Made by a program: the position numbers and the translations under genes
Origin: Ralstonia pickettii DTP0602
Lineage (GTDB): Bacteria > Pseudomonadota > Gammaproteobacteria > Burkholderiales > Burkholderiaceae
NCBI GenBank assembly: GCA_000471925.1
Contig: CP006669.1
Coordinates: 434,001 to 498,000, forward strand
Length of the DNA: 64,000 nucleotides
Direction: 5' to 3'
Part shown: positions 8,782-16,720 of the stretch, piece after piece
How positions within the stretch are numbered: the first letter of the stretch is position 1
How the letters are laid out: each line of letters starts with the position of its first letter
The notes under the pieces: generated by a model
What the model was told of the DNA's origin: nothing
The model's input: only the letters and a program-made list of their open reading frames with translations
The model's database searches: none

Positions 8782-9873
8782 TCAGGCTTCGGCCTTGTGC
8801 GGGCCTTTGATCAGGTCATCACCTTCATAGGCATTCCGCTTGCCCGAGTATTGGCCTGTGCTGTACTCCAGGAGTTGCTCATACAGCGCGGTCGGCACAG
8901 TCACACCCTCAACGGCGGTGCGCTTGCGCGCCTCATATCGGCGGTCGGAAGGCAAGCGTGTACCCTTTTGCTCAAGGATCTTGGTAAACAGGCGTTCACT
9001 ATGCGCGAGCTGAGCGGCACGGTCGCCGTTTTGAAGGCAGCGAACCGGGTCGATGGCAATGATAAGTTCGCCGCCACAAGGCGCGCCGGTGTTTGCCACG
9101 TCCTTCTCCCCGGCTTCAAAGCTGAGCAGGTCACCAACAAGCGGACCTGCTAGCAGCTCGACCATCATGGCGATCGCTGCACCCTTGACGCCCCCGAATG
9201 GCAACTGGGCGCCGGCGAGCGCAGTTGCGGGATCGGTCGTCGGTTGTCCGTCCGGACCAACCGCCCAGCCTTCCTCCAACTGCCGACCGTCACGCAGCCG
9301 CACCTGAATCTCGCCGCGAGCGCTCGCGCTCGAAGCCTGGTCGAAAACCACCGGCGGGTGATTTGCGCGCGGCCAAGAGAAGGCCATTGGATTTGTGCCA
9401 TAGAGCGGCTTGGTGCCGCCTGCAGGCGCGACGTACGGACTGGCGGCAACAAAGGCGAACCCCACGAGTCCCTTGTCTGCGAGTCGCTCTACCTCCGGCC
9501 AGAGTGCGGACACACTCAACGCGTTGTTGATTGCCACGGCAGCAATGCCGGTCTCTTTGGCCAGCTCTGCGAGGGGCGCGTCGGCAACTTCCAGTGCAAG
9601 CGGGGAGAAGCCATAGTGCGCGTCGACTTTGATCACCGCCGGCGCCAGCCGGGATACCGTCGGTTCGGCATCGCCCGACGCTTGGCCTGCGCGAAATGCA
9701 TTGACGTAGAACGGGATGCGGAACAGTCCATGATGACGGCATTCATCGCGTTCCGCCGCGGTCACGGTATTGGCGATAGCCGTCGCATGGCGTTCATTGA
9801 AGCCTTGCGCCAGAAGCAGACGTTTTGCAAGCGCGTGGACTTCTTCAAGCTTCAACTGGATATCGTAGTGCAC
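8782..9873 (-). CDS. Ldh-family NAD(P)-dependent oxidoreductase (possible pyrroline-2-carboxylate reductase)
   Basis: The 363-residue protein belongs to the malate/L-lactate dehydrogenase (YbiC/DpkA/ComC) family: DECRHHGLFRIPFYVNAF holds the conserved His near residue 46, and LYGTNPMAFSWPR and GGVKGAAIAMMVELLAGPL are the family's cofactor and substrate loops. Known members reduce 1-pyrroline-2-carboxylate or 1-piperideine-2-carboxylate to L-proline or L-pipecolate, or oxidise 2-hydroxy acids. Next to a P5C dehydrogenase, the cyclic-imine role is attractive: D-proline or hydroxyproline-type substrates would enter through proline to glutamate. That assignment is inference. It is 48 bp downstream of the receptor gene. 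Confidence 0.85.
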   Translation of the reverse strand: MHYDIQLKLEEVHALAKRLLLAQGFNERHATAIANTVTAAERDECRHHGLFRIPFYVNAFRAGQASGDAEPTVSRLAPAVIKVDAHYGFSPLALEVADAPLAELAKETGIAAVAINNALSVSALWPEVERLADKGLVGFAFVAASPYVAPAGGTKPLYGTNPMAFSWPRANHPPVVFDQASSASARGEIQVRLRDGRQLEEGWAVGPDGQPTTDPATALAGAQLPFGGVKGAAIAMMVELLAGPLVGDLLSFEAGEKDVANTGAPCGGELIIAIDPVRCLQNGDRAAQLAHSERLFTKILEQKGTRLPSDRRYEARKRTAVEGVTVPTALYEQLLEYSTGQYSGKRNAYEGDDLIKGPHKAEA

Positions 9874-9921
9874 AACTGTTCTCCTGGATCGGATAGGTGG
9901 AAAGAAGTTCTGGTGTCTCGA

Positions 9922-11148
9922 TTACTTGCGCACGAGAGGACATGCGCTATCCGAGAGAGGCTGGAATGCCTCCTTGGCGGGCACCGTTTCGATGACCTTG
10001 TAGTAATCCCACGGGGCGTTAGATTCGGTGGGCTTCTTGACTTCAACGAGGTACATGTCGTGCATCACCTGGCCGTCTTGACGGATCCAGCCGTTGTCGG
10101 TGTACATGTCCTTAATGGGAATTTCGCGCATCTTCGCGGCGACCGCTGCTGCGTCGTCCGATTTCGCTGCTTCGATAGCCTTGAGGTAATGACGCACTGC
10201 GGAGTAGACGCCTGCCTGCGTCATGGTCGGCATCGACTTGCGGCGCTCGAAGAATTTGCGCGACCACGCACGGGTCGCGTCATTGCGATCCCAGTAAAAG
10301 GCCGTCAGAAACTGAAGACCCTGTGCACTCTTCAGCCCCATACTGTTCACATCAGTGATGAAGACGGCGGGCGCAGCCAAGGACTGTTTGCGCGTGATGC
10401 CGAATTCAGCGGCTTGCTTCACAGTGGAGGCCATGTCGCTGCCTGCGCTCGCAGAGACCACCACCTTGGCCCCCGAGTTCTGCGCTTGAATAAGGTAGGA
10501 ACTCAGGTCGGGCGAATTGAGAGGGAATTTCACCTCCCCCAGAACCTTGCCTCCAGCGTCCGTAACTGTTTTGCGGATGTCTGCCGCAAACGCATGGCCG
10601 AAAGCGTAGTCGACGGTCATCAGGTACCAACTGTCATATCCTCGCTTGGTGAGCAGCTTCGCGAGGCCGTGTCCATTGCTGTACGAGTTGTAGACCCACT
10701 GAGTCGAGTATGGGGAACATGCCTTGCCGGTGAATTCGCTGGAAGCCGCAGCAACGAGCGTGATCTTCTTACGCTCGGCGGCAAGTCCCTGCACGGCCAG
10801 GCCGACACTGGAGTTGGAGAAGTCGGCAATCGCGTCTACGCCGTCGCGGTCAAACCACTGGCGTGCTTTCGTCGCACCAACGTCAGCTTTGTTCTGATGG
10901 TCCCCAACGACGAGTTCAACCTTACTTCCAGCAACCTTCCCCCCAAACTCCTCGATTGCAAGCCGTGCCGCTTCAACGGAGCCCTTACCAGCCAAGTCGG
11001 AATACGGGCCGGATTGGTCATTGAGAATGCCGATCTTGACCACGCCATCGGAAATCTGTGCATGTGCACTGAACGAAACCAACGCTACGGGCATAGTTGC
11101 CAGGAGATTGCGTGCTAAGAGCTTTACGGCCTGCTGGATTCTCGACAT
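9922..11148 (-). CDS. ABC transporter substrate-binding protein, LivK type
   Basis: A 408-residue periplasmic receptor. The start MSRIQQAVKLLARN is followed by a hydrophobic core and a likely signal-peptidase site after SFSAHA. The mature part begins with the family hallmark VVKIGILNDQSGPYSDLAGKGS; a Cys pair region (TGKACSPYSTQWVYNSYSNG) and DYAFGHAF follow. It belongs to the Peripla_BP_6 group often paired with aromatic, amide or unusual amino-acid transporters, so the ligand need not be leucine. It is the first gene of the operon, divergent from the XRE-cupin regulator with a 359-bp AT-richer intergenic region. Confidence 0.9.
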   Translation of the reverse strand: MSRIQQAVKLLARNLLATMPVALVSFSAHAQISDGVVKIGILNDQSGPYSDLAGKGSVEAARLAIEEFGGKVAGSKVELVVGDHQNKADVGATKARQWFDRDGVDAIADFSNSSVGLAVQGLAAERKKITLVAAASSEFTGKACSPYSTQWVYNSYSNGHGLAKLLTKRGYDSWYLMTVDYAFGHAFAADIRKTVTDAGGKVLGEVKFPLNSPDLSSYLIQAQNSGAKVVVSASAGSDMASTVKQAAEFGITRKQSLAAPAVFITDVNSMGLKSAQGLQFLTAFYWDRNDATRAWSRKFFERRKSMPTMTQAGVYSAVRHYLKAIEAAKSDDAAAVAAKMREIPIKDMYTDNGWIRQDGQVMHDMYLVEVKKPTESNAPWDYYKVIETVPAKEAFQPLSDSACPLVRK

Positions 11149-11454
11149 GATGGGTTCCTTGAACGTGGGCAAGTGCAAATTGCGTGTGGTGCAAATCTTA
11201 TTGCATCGTACACACTATTGCCTGCTACGAAATGTTTTTTCGCATGAGACAACATTGCGCGGGGATGTGTTGTCAAAGTGGACGATCAAAGAAAAGCTGT
11301 ATGACGAAATTTCTGGCCACATTGGCTACAATTCTGAGGCGGACTCGCCTTCATTCTTCGAATTTTCGGCAGAAGTGAGCGGGCCTCATGGTTTTCCCTA
11401 GCATTCCTTCCGAGGCAAGTCGGCATACACGGCCGGCGCGCGTACGCCTTTGTT
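11149..11454. promoter_or_regulatory. Divergent promoter region of the liv-type operon and XRE-cupin gene
   Basis: The stretch is clearly less GC-rich than its neighbours, as expected for a divergent promoter region. On the operon side two copies of gtgcaaat stand 16 bp apart (11173-11180 and 11189-11196), followed by ttgcatcgtacac. I cannot place -35/-10 boxes with confidence. Confidence 0.4.
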
Positions 11455-11490
11455 GTGCATTACATGTACAATTTTGTGCATGACATGCAC
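11455..11490 (+). promoter_or_regulatory. Tandem palindromic operators upstream of the XRE-cupin gene
   Basis: Two near-identical 15-bp near-palindromes, GTGCATTACATGTAC (11455-11469) and GTGCATGACATGCAC (11476-11490), are spaced exactly 21 bp apart, two helical turns, so bound dimers would lie on one DNA face. They end 17 bp before the ATG at 11508. The position suggests autoregulation by the XRE-cupin protein or control of both divergent units. Confidence 0.6.
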
Positions 11491-11507
11491 TTTTTTGATA
11501 CTTCCCT

Positions 11508-12107
11508 ATGAACGTTGAGCAACGCGTGGAAGCGGTCTCGCGGCAGCTTGGAAGGCGCATTCGTGCCGCCAGGAAGGCTAAGGAGTTCACACTGGACGCC
11601 CTGAGCGAACAGACGGCTCTGTCCGCGGGGTTTCTGTCGCGCTTGGAACGCGGCGAGACCAACGCGTCAATCTCCAATTTGATTGTGATTGCGGACAGAC
11701 TGGGAATTCCGCTTCGCGACTTTTTCGAAGGGTCCGGCGAGGAGGCGCAGCCCGACTTTGTTGTCAGTCGAGCAAGCGAAAGGAGTCGTGGCGCCCCCCT
11801 GGAAGGCAAGGGGTACACATATCGACTGACAAGCGGTACCCTGCCCGACCAACAGATGAGCGCCTTTGAGTTGAGCTATATGCCCGGCGAGTCGCTACCC
11901 AACGAATCGCTCGTTCACAAGGGGGAGGAGGTTTTGTATCTGTTGGAGGGACGACTCGAATTTGAAATTGATGGTCACGTCGCCGTCCTGGAGCCAGGTG
12001 ATTGCGTGCACTTCAACTGCGAAAAACCCCACCGGGGAAAAAACGTGGGCGAGTCAGTAGCAAAACTACTGATGGTTGTAACACCCGTCGATTCCTTAGC
12101 TAGCTAG
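11508..12107 (+). CDS. XRE-family regulator with C-terminal cupin domain
   Basis: The 199-residue protein has an XRE helix-turn-helix (LGRRIRAARKAKEFTLDALSEQTALSAGFLSRLERGETNASISNLI, residues about 14-60) and a cupin_2 domain (residues about 110-190) with the conserved stretch VHKGEEVLYLLEGRLEFEIDG and LEPGDCVHFNCEKPHRG. Such two-domain proteins (PuuR, SutR types) sense small molecules, often amines or amino acids, through the cupin pocket. It is transcribed away from the liv/P5C dehydrogenase operon and is its likely regulator. The two palindromes 17-53 bp upstream of the start are probable operators. Confidence 0.92.
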   Translation: MNVEQRVEAVSRQLGRRIRAARKAKEFTLDALSEQTALSAGFLSRLERGETNASISNLIVIADRLGIPLRDFFEGSGEEAQPDFVVSRASERSRGAPLEGKGYTYRLTSGTLPDQQMSAFELSYMPGESLPNESLVHKGEEVLYLLEGRLEFEIDGHVAVLEPGDCVHFNCEKPHRGKNVGESVAKLLMVVTPVDSLAS

Positions 12108-12335
12108 AATCCCGACCGCCAAACATGTCGGAATTCCTCCCCCGCCGCATCGGCTGTTAGCCCTCCGTCGGCAGGAATGCAGATGTTCAACTGCGGGTGT
12201 GTGCTCTGGCTTGCCTAAAGGAACGGAGCATCGTCGTCCGGAACGATAGGGCGTACACGAGTACAAGGATCAAGGCATCATGATCTATGTCTAGTCGAGA
12301 TGGTTGGCGAGGCATAGGGCTCGGAACCTGCCGGG

Positions 12336-12613
12336 TTAAGCGACCGCTTGCACGCGTTCGATTTCCGCGATGACGGCGTCTCCCATTTCTGACGTCGAAA
12401 GACAGCGTCCCCCCGACCCAATAACGGCCGTCCTCGCCCGCGACGCAGCGCAGCGGCCACGGCACCCACAAGCACCCTGGCTTCCGTTTCGCGAAGGAAC
12501 GAAAACCGCAACATCATCGCAACGCTCAATATTGATGCGAGGTGATTGGCCACACCTTTCCCCGCAATGTCAAGTGCGCAGCCGTGAACTGGCTCATAGA
12601 GAGCCCGGTTGGT
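12336..12613 (-). pseudogene. Remnant of an isopropylmalate/tartrate-dehydrogenase-family gene
   Basis: Reading the minus strand from about 12,605 gives [19 protein letters not shown], then [19 protein letters not shown], matching the C-terminal core of the isocitrate/isopropylmalate/tartrate dehydrogenase family (consensus [20 protein letters not shown]). After a frameshift near 12,420-12,440 it continues [20 protein letters not shown] and ends in a stop at 12336. The N-terminal two-thirds are missing, with stops just upstream. It is a decayed C-terminal fragment with no expected function, lying between the XRE gene and the PHB depolymerase. Confidence 0.8.
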
Positions 12614-13310
12614 CTACAGTGGCGCGCGTCACCTTTGCCCGAAACACCGCGGCACTGGCATCGCTTGCCTCCCCTGTACTGCAGGACCCGCTTTCGACGG
12701 TCTACGCTCGACTCATCGTTCTGGGCGCGTCGTTAAGGCTATTGCTGTGTCTCCGATGAGGCGGCTACTCACGGACTATCGGCGATCGAAAAACAAAGGA
12801 TCGCATTACAACTGGATGGCTGATTGTCGTTCAGCACCGGCCGCTCGGCCCCACGCAGTTGGACGGCTGCGATGGGTCGGGAGCGGCCGTCGTCGTAGGC
12901 GTGTTAGCAAGTCCTTGCAAACAGAATCGGTAAGTTTCGGTCACTCGCCGGCGCTGGCGTCGCTAGCCGCGTTGGGGCGCGAACGGGGCAAGGTGGTGCG
13001 GGCGTCGCTCCAGCCTTGAATCATTCAAGCTTGTCTATCTTGGACTTCTTCCATTCAAAACGGTGCTATGTCTTGATTTGTCGGCACTTTTTTCACTTGG
13101 CATGGGCCTTGCGGTAGGCTGATGCCTTTGGCCGTCGGGCCCCAGGCGCGCGGGCGAAGCCGAACTCAATACGGATCACGCGACCACAATCGCCGCTGGC
13201 CGGCCGTTTGATCAGTGCCTTACTTGTCGGCTGCTGATCCTGCCGGCGCGGACATGCGGCAATCGCGGCTGGTCCTTGGCCCGAATAGATCTCGGCCAAT
13301 TCGGCGAACG
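12614..13310. other. Gene-free stretch upstream of the PHB depolymerase
   Basis: I see no gene with recognisable motifs on either strand in these 700 bp. It probably holds more decayed sequence linked to the dehydrogenase remnant and the promoter of the depolymerase gene. Confidence 0.4.
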
Positions 13311-13746
13311 ATGGGGAGATCTAATTTGGAACGCCGACTCGAAATTCTTGCCTTTGCGCTCCTTACAGCTTGGAGTTCCGCTCACGCCGACGACGGGCTC
13401 GGGTTGGCCCGCGGCGGTAATCCCAACGATGTCACCATTTCGGGAGTTTCATCTGGTGCTGCCATGGCCATTCAGTACGCCGTAGCGCATTCCAGTTCCG
13501 TCCAGGGAGTGGGCTCCATTGCAGGCCCCGGTTGGGGTTGTGCCGATGGTCGTATATCGGTGGCGATCAATAACTGTATGTGCGGCCGACAGTCCCCAGT
13601 CCCTAACGTTGCCGCGGCCCGCACGCTGGCAGGTAGAGGGGCGATCGACAGATTGGCTTCAGGGAGACCGCAGGCACTCAAACGTTCCTATGTCTTCCAG
13701 AGCGGAGCAGACCATACAGTGGTGAAGCAATCCGGGCAGGCAAGCA
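13311..13746 (+). pseudogene. Extracellular-type PHB depolymerase, 5' part (split by IS66)
   Basis: The start at 13311 (MGRSNLERRLEILAF) gives a signal peptide ending near SSAHA. The mature region begins LARGGNPNDVTISGVSSGAAMAIQYAV, carrying the lipase box G-V-S-S-G of the PHB depolymerase family, and continues GSIAGPGWGCADG. The frame is broken at SGQAS by an IS66 element. With one copy of the 8-bp target duplication removed, 436 bases here plus 755 bases from 16721 form a 397-codon open frame (396 residues). The enzyme would hydrolyse extracellular poly(3-hydroxybutyrate); it is inactivated. Confidence 0.85.
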
Positions 13747-13830
13747 GTAAGCGCCTCACGAAGACCGTTCTGGCGCACTGATTGAGGTCTTGGGTAATTT
13801 GGTGCCCACCAAATTATTGCGGACACCAAA

Positions 13831-14256
13831 GTGGACAAGACGTTGAGTGGGCGCCGTGCTGGCGGCGTGTACAAGCGGCCGAACTTCCCGGCCGAGTTCA
13901 AACGGCGGCTGGTCGAACAATCATTTGAGCCAGGCGCGTCGGTGGCGCTGGTCGCGCGCAGCAACGATATCAACGCGAACCTGCTGTTCAAGTGGCGGCG
14001 GCATTATCTGGACGGAGCTTACGGGTTGCCGACGTCGGCTGAGGGCGTAGCGACGAAACAGGAGACAACGGTGCCGGCACTGTTGCCGGTGAGCATCGTC
14101 GCCGAGGCGGCCGCGCATACGCCGGCGGCGCCGCTCAGTGCAGCACAGCCGTCCGAGAATGTCTGCGAGATTGAATTCGACCGTGCGCGCTTGCGGATTC
14201 GCGGCGAGATGGCGCCGGATATGCTGCGCCTGCTGATTCGCGAGCTGTCCCGATGA
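13831..14256 (+). CDS. tnpA: IS66 accessory protein TnpA
   Basis: The 141-residue protein starts at GTG 13831 and contains a helix-turn-helix of the transposase-8/IS66 OrfA type: RPNFPAEFKRRLVEQSFEPGASVALVARSNDINANLLFKWRRHY (residues about 17-60). The C-terminal part is acidic-to-neutral and less conserved. Its stop overlaps the tnpB start (ATGA), so the two are translationally coupled. In IS66 elements TnpA and TnpB are both required for transposition, along with TnpC. Confidence 0.9.
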   Translation: MDKTLSGRRAGGVYKRPNFPAEFKRRLVEQSFEPGASVALVARSNDINANLLFKWRRHYLDGAYGLPTSAEGVATKQETTVPALLPVSIVAEAAAHTPAAPLSAAQPSENVCEIEFDRARLRIRGEMAPDMLRLLIRELSR

Positions 14257-14600
14257 TTGGCTTGCCGGCGGGCACGCGCATCTGGATGGCAGCGGGAGCG
14301 ACCGACATGCGCTGCGGCTTCCATGGCCTGGCCGCGAAGGTGCAGACCGCGCTGCAGGAAAACCCGCTGGGTGGCCACGTGTTTATCTTCCGGGGCCGCC
14401 GAGGGGACCTGGTCAAGATTCTCTGGGCCACCAGTGACGGACTTTGGCTGCTCGCCAAGCGGCTCGAGCGCGGCCGTTTCGTCTGGCCTCAGGCCGACAG
14501 CGGCAAGATCCACCTGACACACGCGCAACTGTCGATGCTGCTCGAGGGGATCGACTGGCGGCAACCGCGCCGCACGGCCGAGCCGCTGTCGATGTTGTAA
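14253..14600 (+). CDS. tnpB: IS66 accessory protein TnpB
   Basis: A 115-residue protein with the unmistakable IS66 Orf2 sequence IWMAAGATDMRCGFHGLAAKVQ, then HVFIFRGRRGDLVKILWATSDGLWLLAKRLERGRF. Length is normal. It overlaps tnpA by four bases and is followed by tnpC after 42 bp. The gene is complete. Confidence 0.95.
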   Translation: MIGLPAGTRIWMAAGATDMRCGFHGLAAKVQTALQENPLGGHVFIFRGRRGDLVKILWATSDGLWLLAKRLERGRFVWPQADSGKIHLTHAQLSMLLEGIDWRQPRRTAEPLSML

Positions 14601-14642
14601 ACGCTGTTGTAAACGGCGCGGCACCTGCGTAAACTGCGCGGC

Positions 14643-16217
14643 ATGCCGGATGCCAACGACCTTCCTGACGACATCGATGCCCTCAAAGCCATGTTGCTCG
14701 AGGCCCAGGCGTCGCTGTCGCGAATGCGGCAGGATCTGGTCGAGCGCGATCTGGAAATCGAACAACTCAAGGCGCAGATCGAGAAGCTCAAGCGCATGCA
14801 GTTCGGTCGCAGATCTGAGCAACTGGACCGGGAGATTGCACGCCTGGAGACCCGGCTGGAGGACCTGACTGGCAGCCGCGGTGCGGCAGAGGTTCGCGAA
14901 GCGCCGGCAAGCGGCGAGAGCAAGGCGCCCAGCCATCAGCGCGCTTCGCGCGAAGCCCTGCCGGACCACCTGCCGCACGAGGAACAGGTGCTTGAGCCCG
15001 AGGCGAGTTGCCCCGAGTGCGGCGGCCAGATGCAACCGCTGGGCGAGGACGTGTCCGAACAGCTTGGCCGTATCGCGGCGGCGTTCAAGGTCATTCGCAC
15101 CGTCCGGCGCAAGAAGATCTGCGCCTGCTGCCGGCACATCGCGCAGCCGGCGGCACCGAGCTTGCCGATCGAGCGCGGCATTGCCCACCCGAGCTTGCTC
15201 GCCGACATCCTCGTGGCCAAATATGCCGACCATCAACCGCTGTACCGACAGTCGGCCATCGCCGCACGCGAGAACGTCACGCTGGACCCGGCCAGCATGG
15301 GCCGATGGGTCGGCATGTGCGAGGCATTGCTCGATCCGCTGGTGCAGGCCTTGCGCCGCTACGTGATAGCCGGTACCAAGCTGCACGCCGACGACACGCC
15401 GATTCCCGTGCTTGCGCCTGGCAACAAGAAGACGCGAACTGGCCGGCTGTGGGTCTATGTGCGCGACGATACCCGGGCAGGCTCGGCAGAACCGCCTGCG
15501 GTATGGTTCGCATATTCGCCCAACCGCAGGGGGGAGCATCCTCAGCGCCATCTGAGCGGATTTGGCGGCATTCTGCAGGCGGACGCATACGCCGGCTTCA
15601 ACGAGTTGTTTGCAGACGGCTCGGTTCGCGAAGCGGCATGCCATGCGCATGCGCGACGCAAGTTCTACGACATTCACGTGCGCACGCCGTCCGAAACGAC
15701 TGCCGAGGCACTGCGTTGTATCGGTGAGCTTTACGCCATCGAGGCCGGCATCCGCGGCAAACCGCCGGCTGAGCGGCTGCGGGTGCGCCAGGAGAAAGCC
15801 CGCCCTCTGCTTGAGCGCTACGGCGCCTGGCTCAGGGCGAAACTGCAGACGTTGTCGGCAAAATCCGAGACGGCCAAGGCGATCCAATACACGCTCAACC
15901 AGTGGGATGCGCTGACGTTGTACTGCGACGACGGGACCGCCGAGATTGACAACAACATCGCCGAGAACGCGCTGCGCTGTGTCGCCCTGGGCCGCAAGAA
16001 CTTCTTGTTTGCCGGTTCCGACAGCGGCGGCGAACGGGCGGCGGCCATGTATTCGCTGGTCGCCTCGTGCAAGCTCAATGGCATCGACCCGCGCGCCTAC
16101 CTGTGCCATGTGCTGACCGGCATTGCCGATCACCCGATCAACCGCGTTGAAGAATTGCTGCCCTGGCGTGCCCACGCACACCTGCGGAACCTGCCCACCG
16201 CGCCGCCAGGCGCCTGA
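14643..16217 (+). CDS. tnpC: IS66-family transposase TnpC
   Basis: The 524-residue transposase has the full IS66 architecture: an N-terminal leucine-zipper-like coiled coil (residues about 7-65), a zinc-finger region (CPECGGQM and CACC), and a DDE domain with LHADDTPIPVL, LQADAYAGFNELF and EIDNNIAENALRC as likely catalytic blocks. The C-terminal extension RAYLCHVLTGIADHP is also typical. No frameshift is seen, so the element may still be active. Confidence 0.95.
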   Translation: MPDANDLPDDIDALKAMLLEAQASLSRMRQDLVERDLEIEQLKAQIEKLKRMQFGRRSEQLDREIARLETRLEDLTGSRGAAEVREAPASGESKAPSHQRASREALPDHLPHEEQVLEPEASCPECGGQMQPLGEDVSEQLGRIAAAFKVIRTVRRKKICACCRHIAQPAAPSLPIERGIAHPSLLADILVAKYADHQPLYRQSAIAARENVTLDPASMGRWVGMCEALLDPLVQALRRYVIAGTKLHADDTPIPVLAPGNKKTRTGRLWVYVRDDTRAGSAEPPAVWFAYSPNRRGEHPQRHLSGFGGILQADAYAGFNELFADGSVREAACHAHARRKFYDIHVRTPSETTAEALRCIGELYAIEAGIRGKPPAERLRVRQEKARPLLERYGAWLRAKLQTLSAKSETAKAIQYTLNQWDALTLYCDDGTAEIDNNIAENALRCVALGRKNFLFAGSDSGGERAAAMYSLVASCKLNGIDPRAYLCHVLTGIADHPINRVEELLPWRAHAHLRNLPTAPPGA

Positions 16218-16297
16218 CCAACTGCTGCCGTCTGAATGACCCCGCTTCACGGCTCACGGCGTGGAAGCGCCCCCACTCGCCTGCACAAAACACTCCG

Positions 16298-16579
16298 TTA
16301 CCCGGTAACGTGGCTGGGCGCCCGGCGAGCGAAGAAGTACGTGTCCCAATCAGGCGAGTCCGGATCGAGTCTGCGGACAATCGCGTCGTCAGCCCGCACG
16401 ATCAACCGCTCCAGCATCTCTCGCTTCGTTACCGAGTAACGGCGCGCCAGGCGAGCAAGGGCAAAGTCCGCCTCCGTGGTCACCCACATGCTCAACCGAC
16501 GCTCTCCGTTACCATCGTTGCCTGTCGTCACGCGCCTTGCTCGGTAGGCGGCTTGCCGCTGTGCCGTCGTTTGTGCCAT
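16298..16579 (-). CDS. Passenger ribbon-helix-helix-like protein in IS66
   Basis: The 93-residue protein starts MAQTTAQRQAAYRARR and contains RRLSMWVTTEADFALARLARRYSVTKREMLERLIVRADD (residues about 27-65). This looks like a beta-strand followed by two helices, the ribbon-helix-helix DNA-binding pattern. It is antisense to the tnp genes and inside the element's inverted repeats, so it moves with it. Two palindromes of type GTTACnnnGTAAC lie upstream of its start. One lies within the gene and one overlaps its stop codon, which suggests a self-regulating repressor. It could also be the antitoxin half of a lost pair; no toxin gene is visible. Confidence 0.6.
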   Translation of the reverse strand: MAQTTAQRQAAYRARRVTTGNDGNGERRLSMWVTTEADFALARLARRYSVTKREMLERLIVRADDAIVRRLDPDSPDWDTYFFARRAPSHVTG

Positions 16580-16599
16580 CTCGCTTCTCCTTTGCGACC

Positions 16600-16638
16600 G
16601 TTACCCAGTAACGACCTCGCTGTGCGTTACTGGGTAAC
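16600..16638 (-). promoter_or_regulatory. Paired GTTACnnnGTAAC palindromes before the passenger gene
   Basis: GTTACCCAGTAAC (16600-16612) and GTTACTGGGTAAC (16626-16638) are perfect or near-perfect palindromes 26 bp apart, located 21-59 bp upstream of the ATG at 16577-16579. The same motif recurs at 16428-16440 (GTTACCGAGTAAC) and 16297-16309 (GTTACCCGGTAAC). They are probable operators of the ribbon-helix-helix-like protein. Confidence 0.6.
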
Positions 16639-16720
16639 GGAACATCCTCAAAGCAGACAGCATCTCGTGATCTATGGGACAGGGGCAAGAACGGTCTTCG
16701 TGAGGCGCTTACAGCAAGCA

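Larger units (their letters stand above)
13747..16712 (+). mobile_element. IS66-family insertion sequence with a passenger gene
   Basis: Perfect 25-bp terminal inverted repeats (13747-13771 and 16688-16712) begin GTAAGCGCC, the IS66-type end. Flanks are GGCAAGCA (13739-13746) and AGCAAGCA (16713-16720), an 8-bp target duplication with one mismatch. It carries tnpA, tnpB and tnpC in order, then about 470 bp with a minus-strand passenger gene before the right end. At 2,966 bp it is longer than a standard 2.4-2.6-kb IS66 element because of that passenger region. Confidence 0.92.

Noticed and set aside
9244..11118. 624-residue open frame antisense to the receptor and Ldh-family genes
   Set aside because: Overlaps two well-supported genes, no recognisable motif.
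14019..16250. 743-residue open frame antisense to the IS66 genes
   Set aside because: It is opposite to intact tnpB/tnpC; composition is His/Arg/Leu-rich and without any domain. A shadow of GC-rich coding DNA.
16297..16638. Short palindrome series as a CRISPR array
   Set aside because: The repeats are 13-bp palindromes at irregular distances, partly in a gene; no spacers of constant length.
16218..16712. Toxin-antitoxin pair inside IS66
   Set aside because: Only one small gene is visible; no partner frame with toxin motifs lies within the element.
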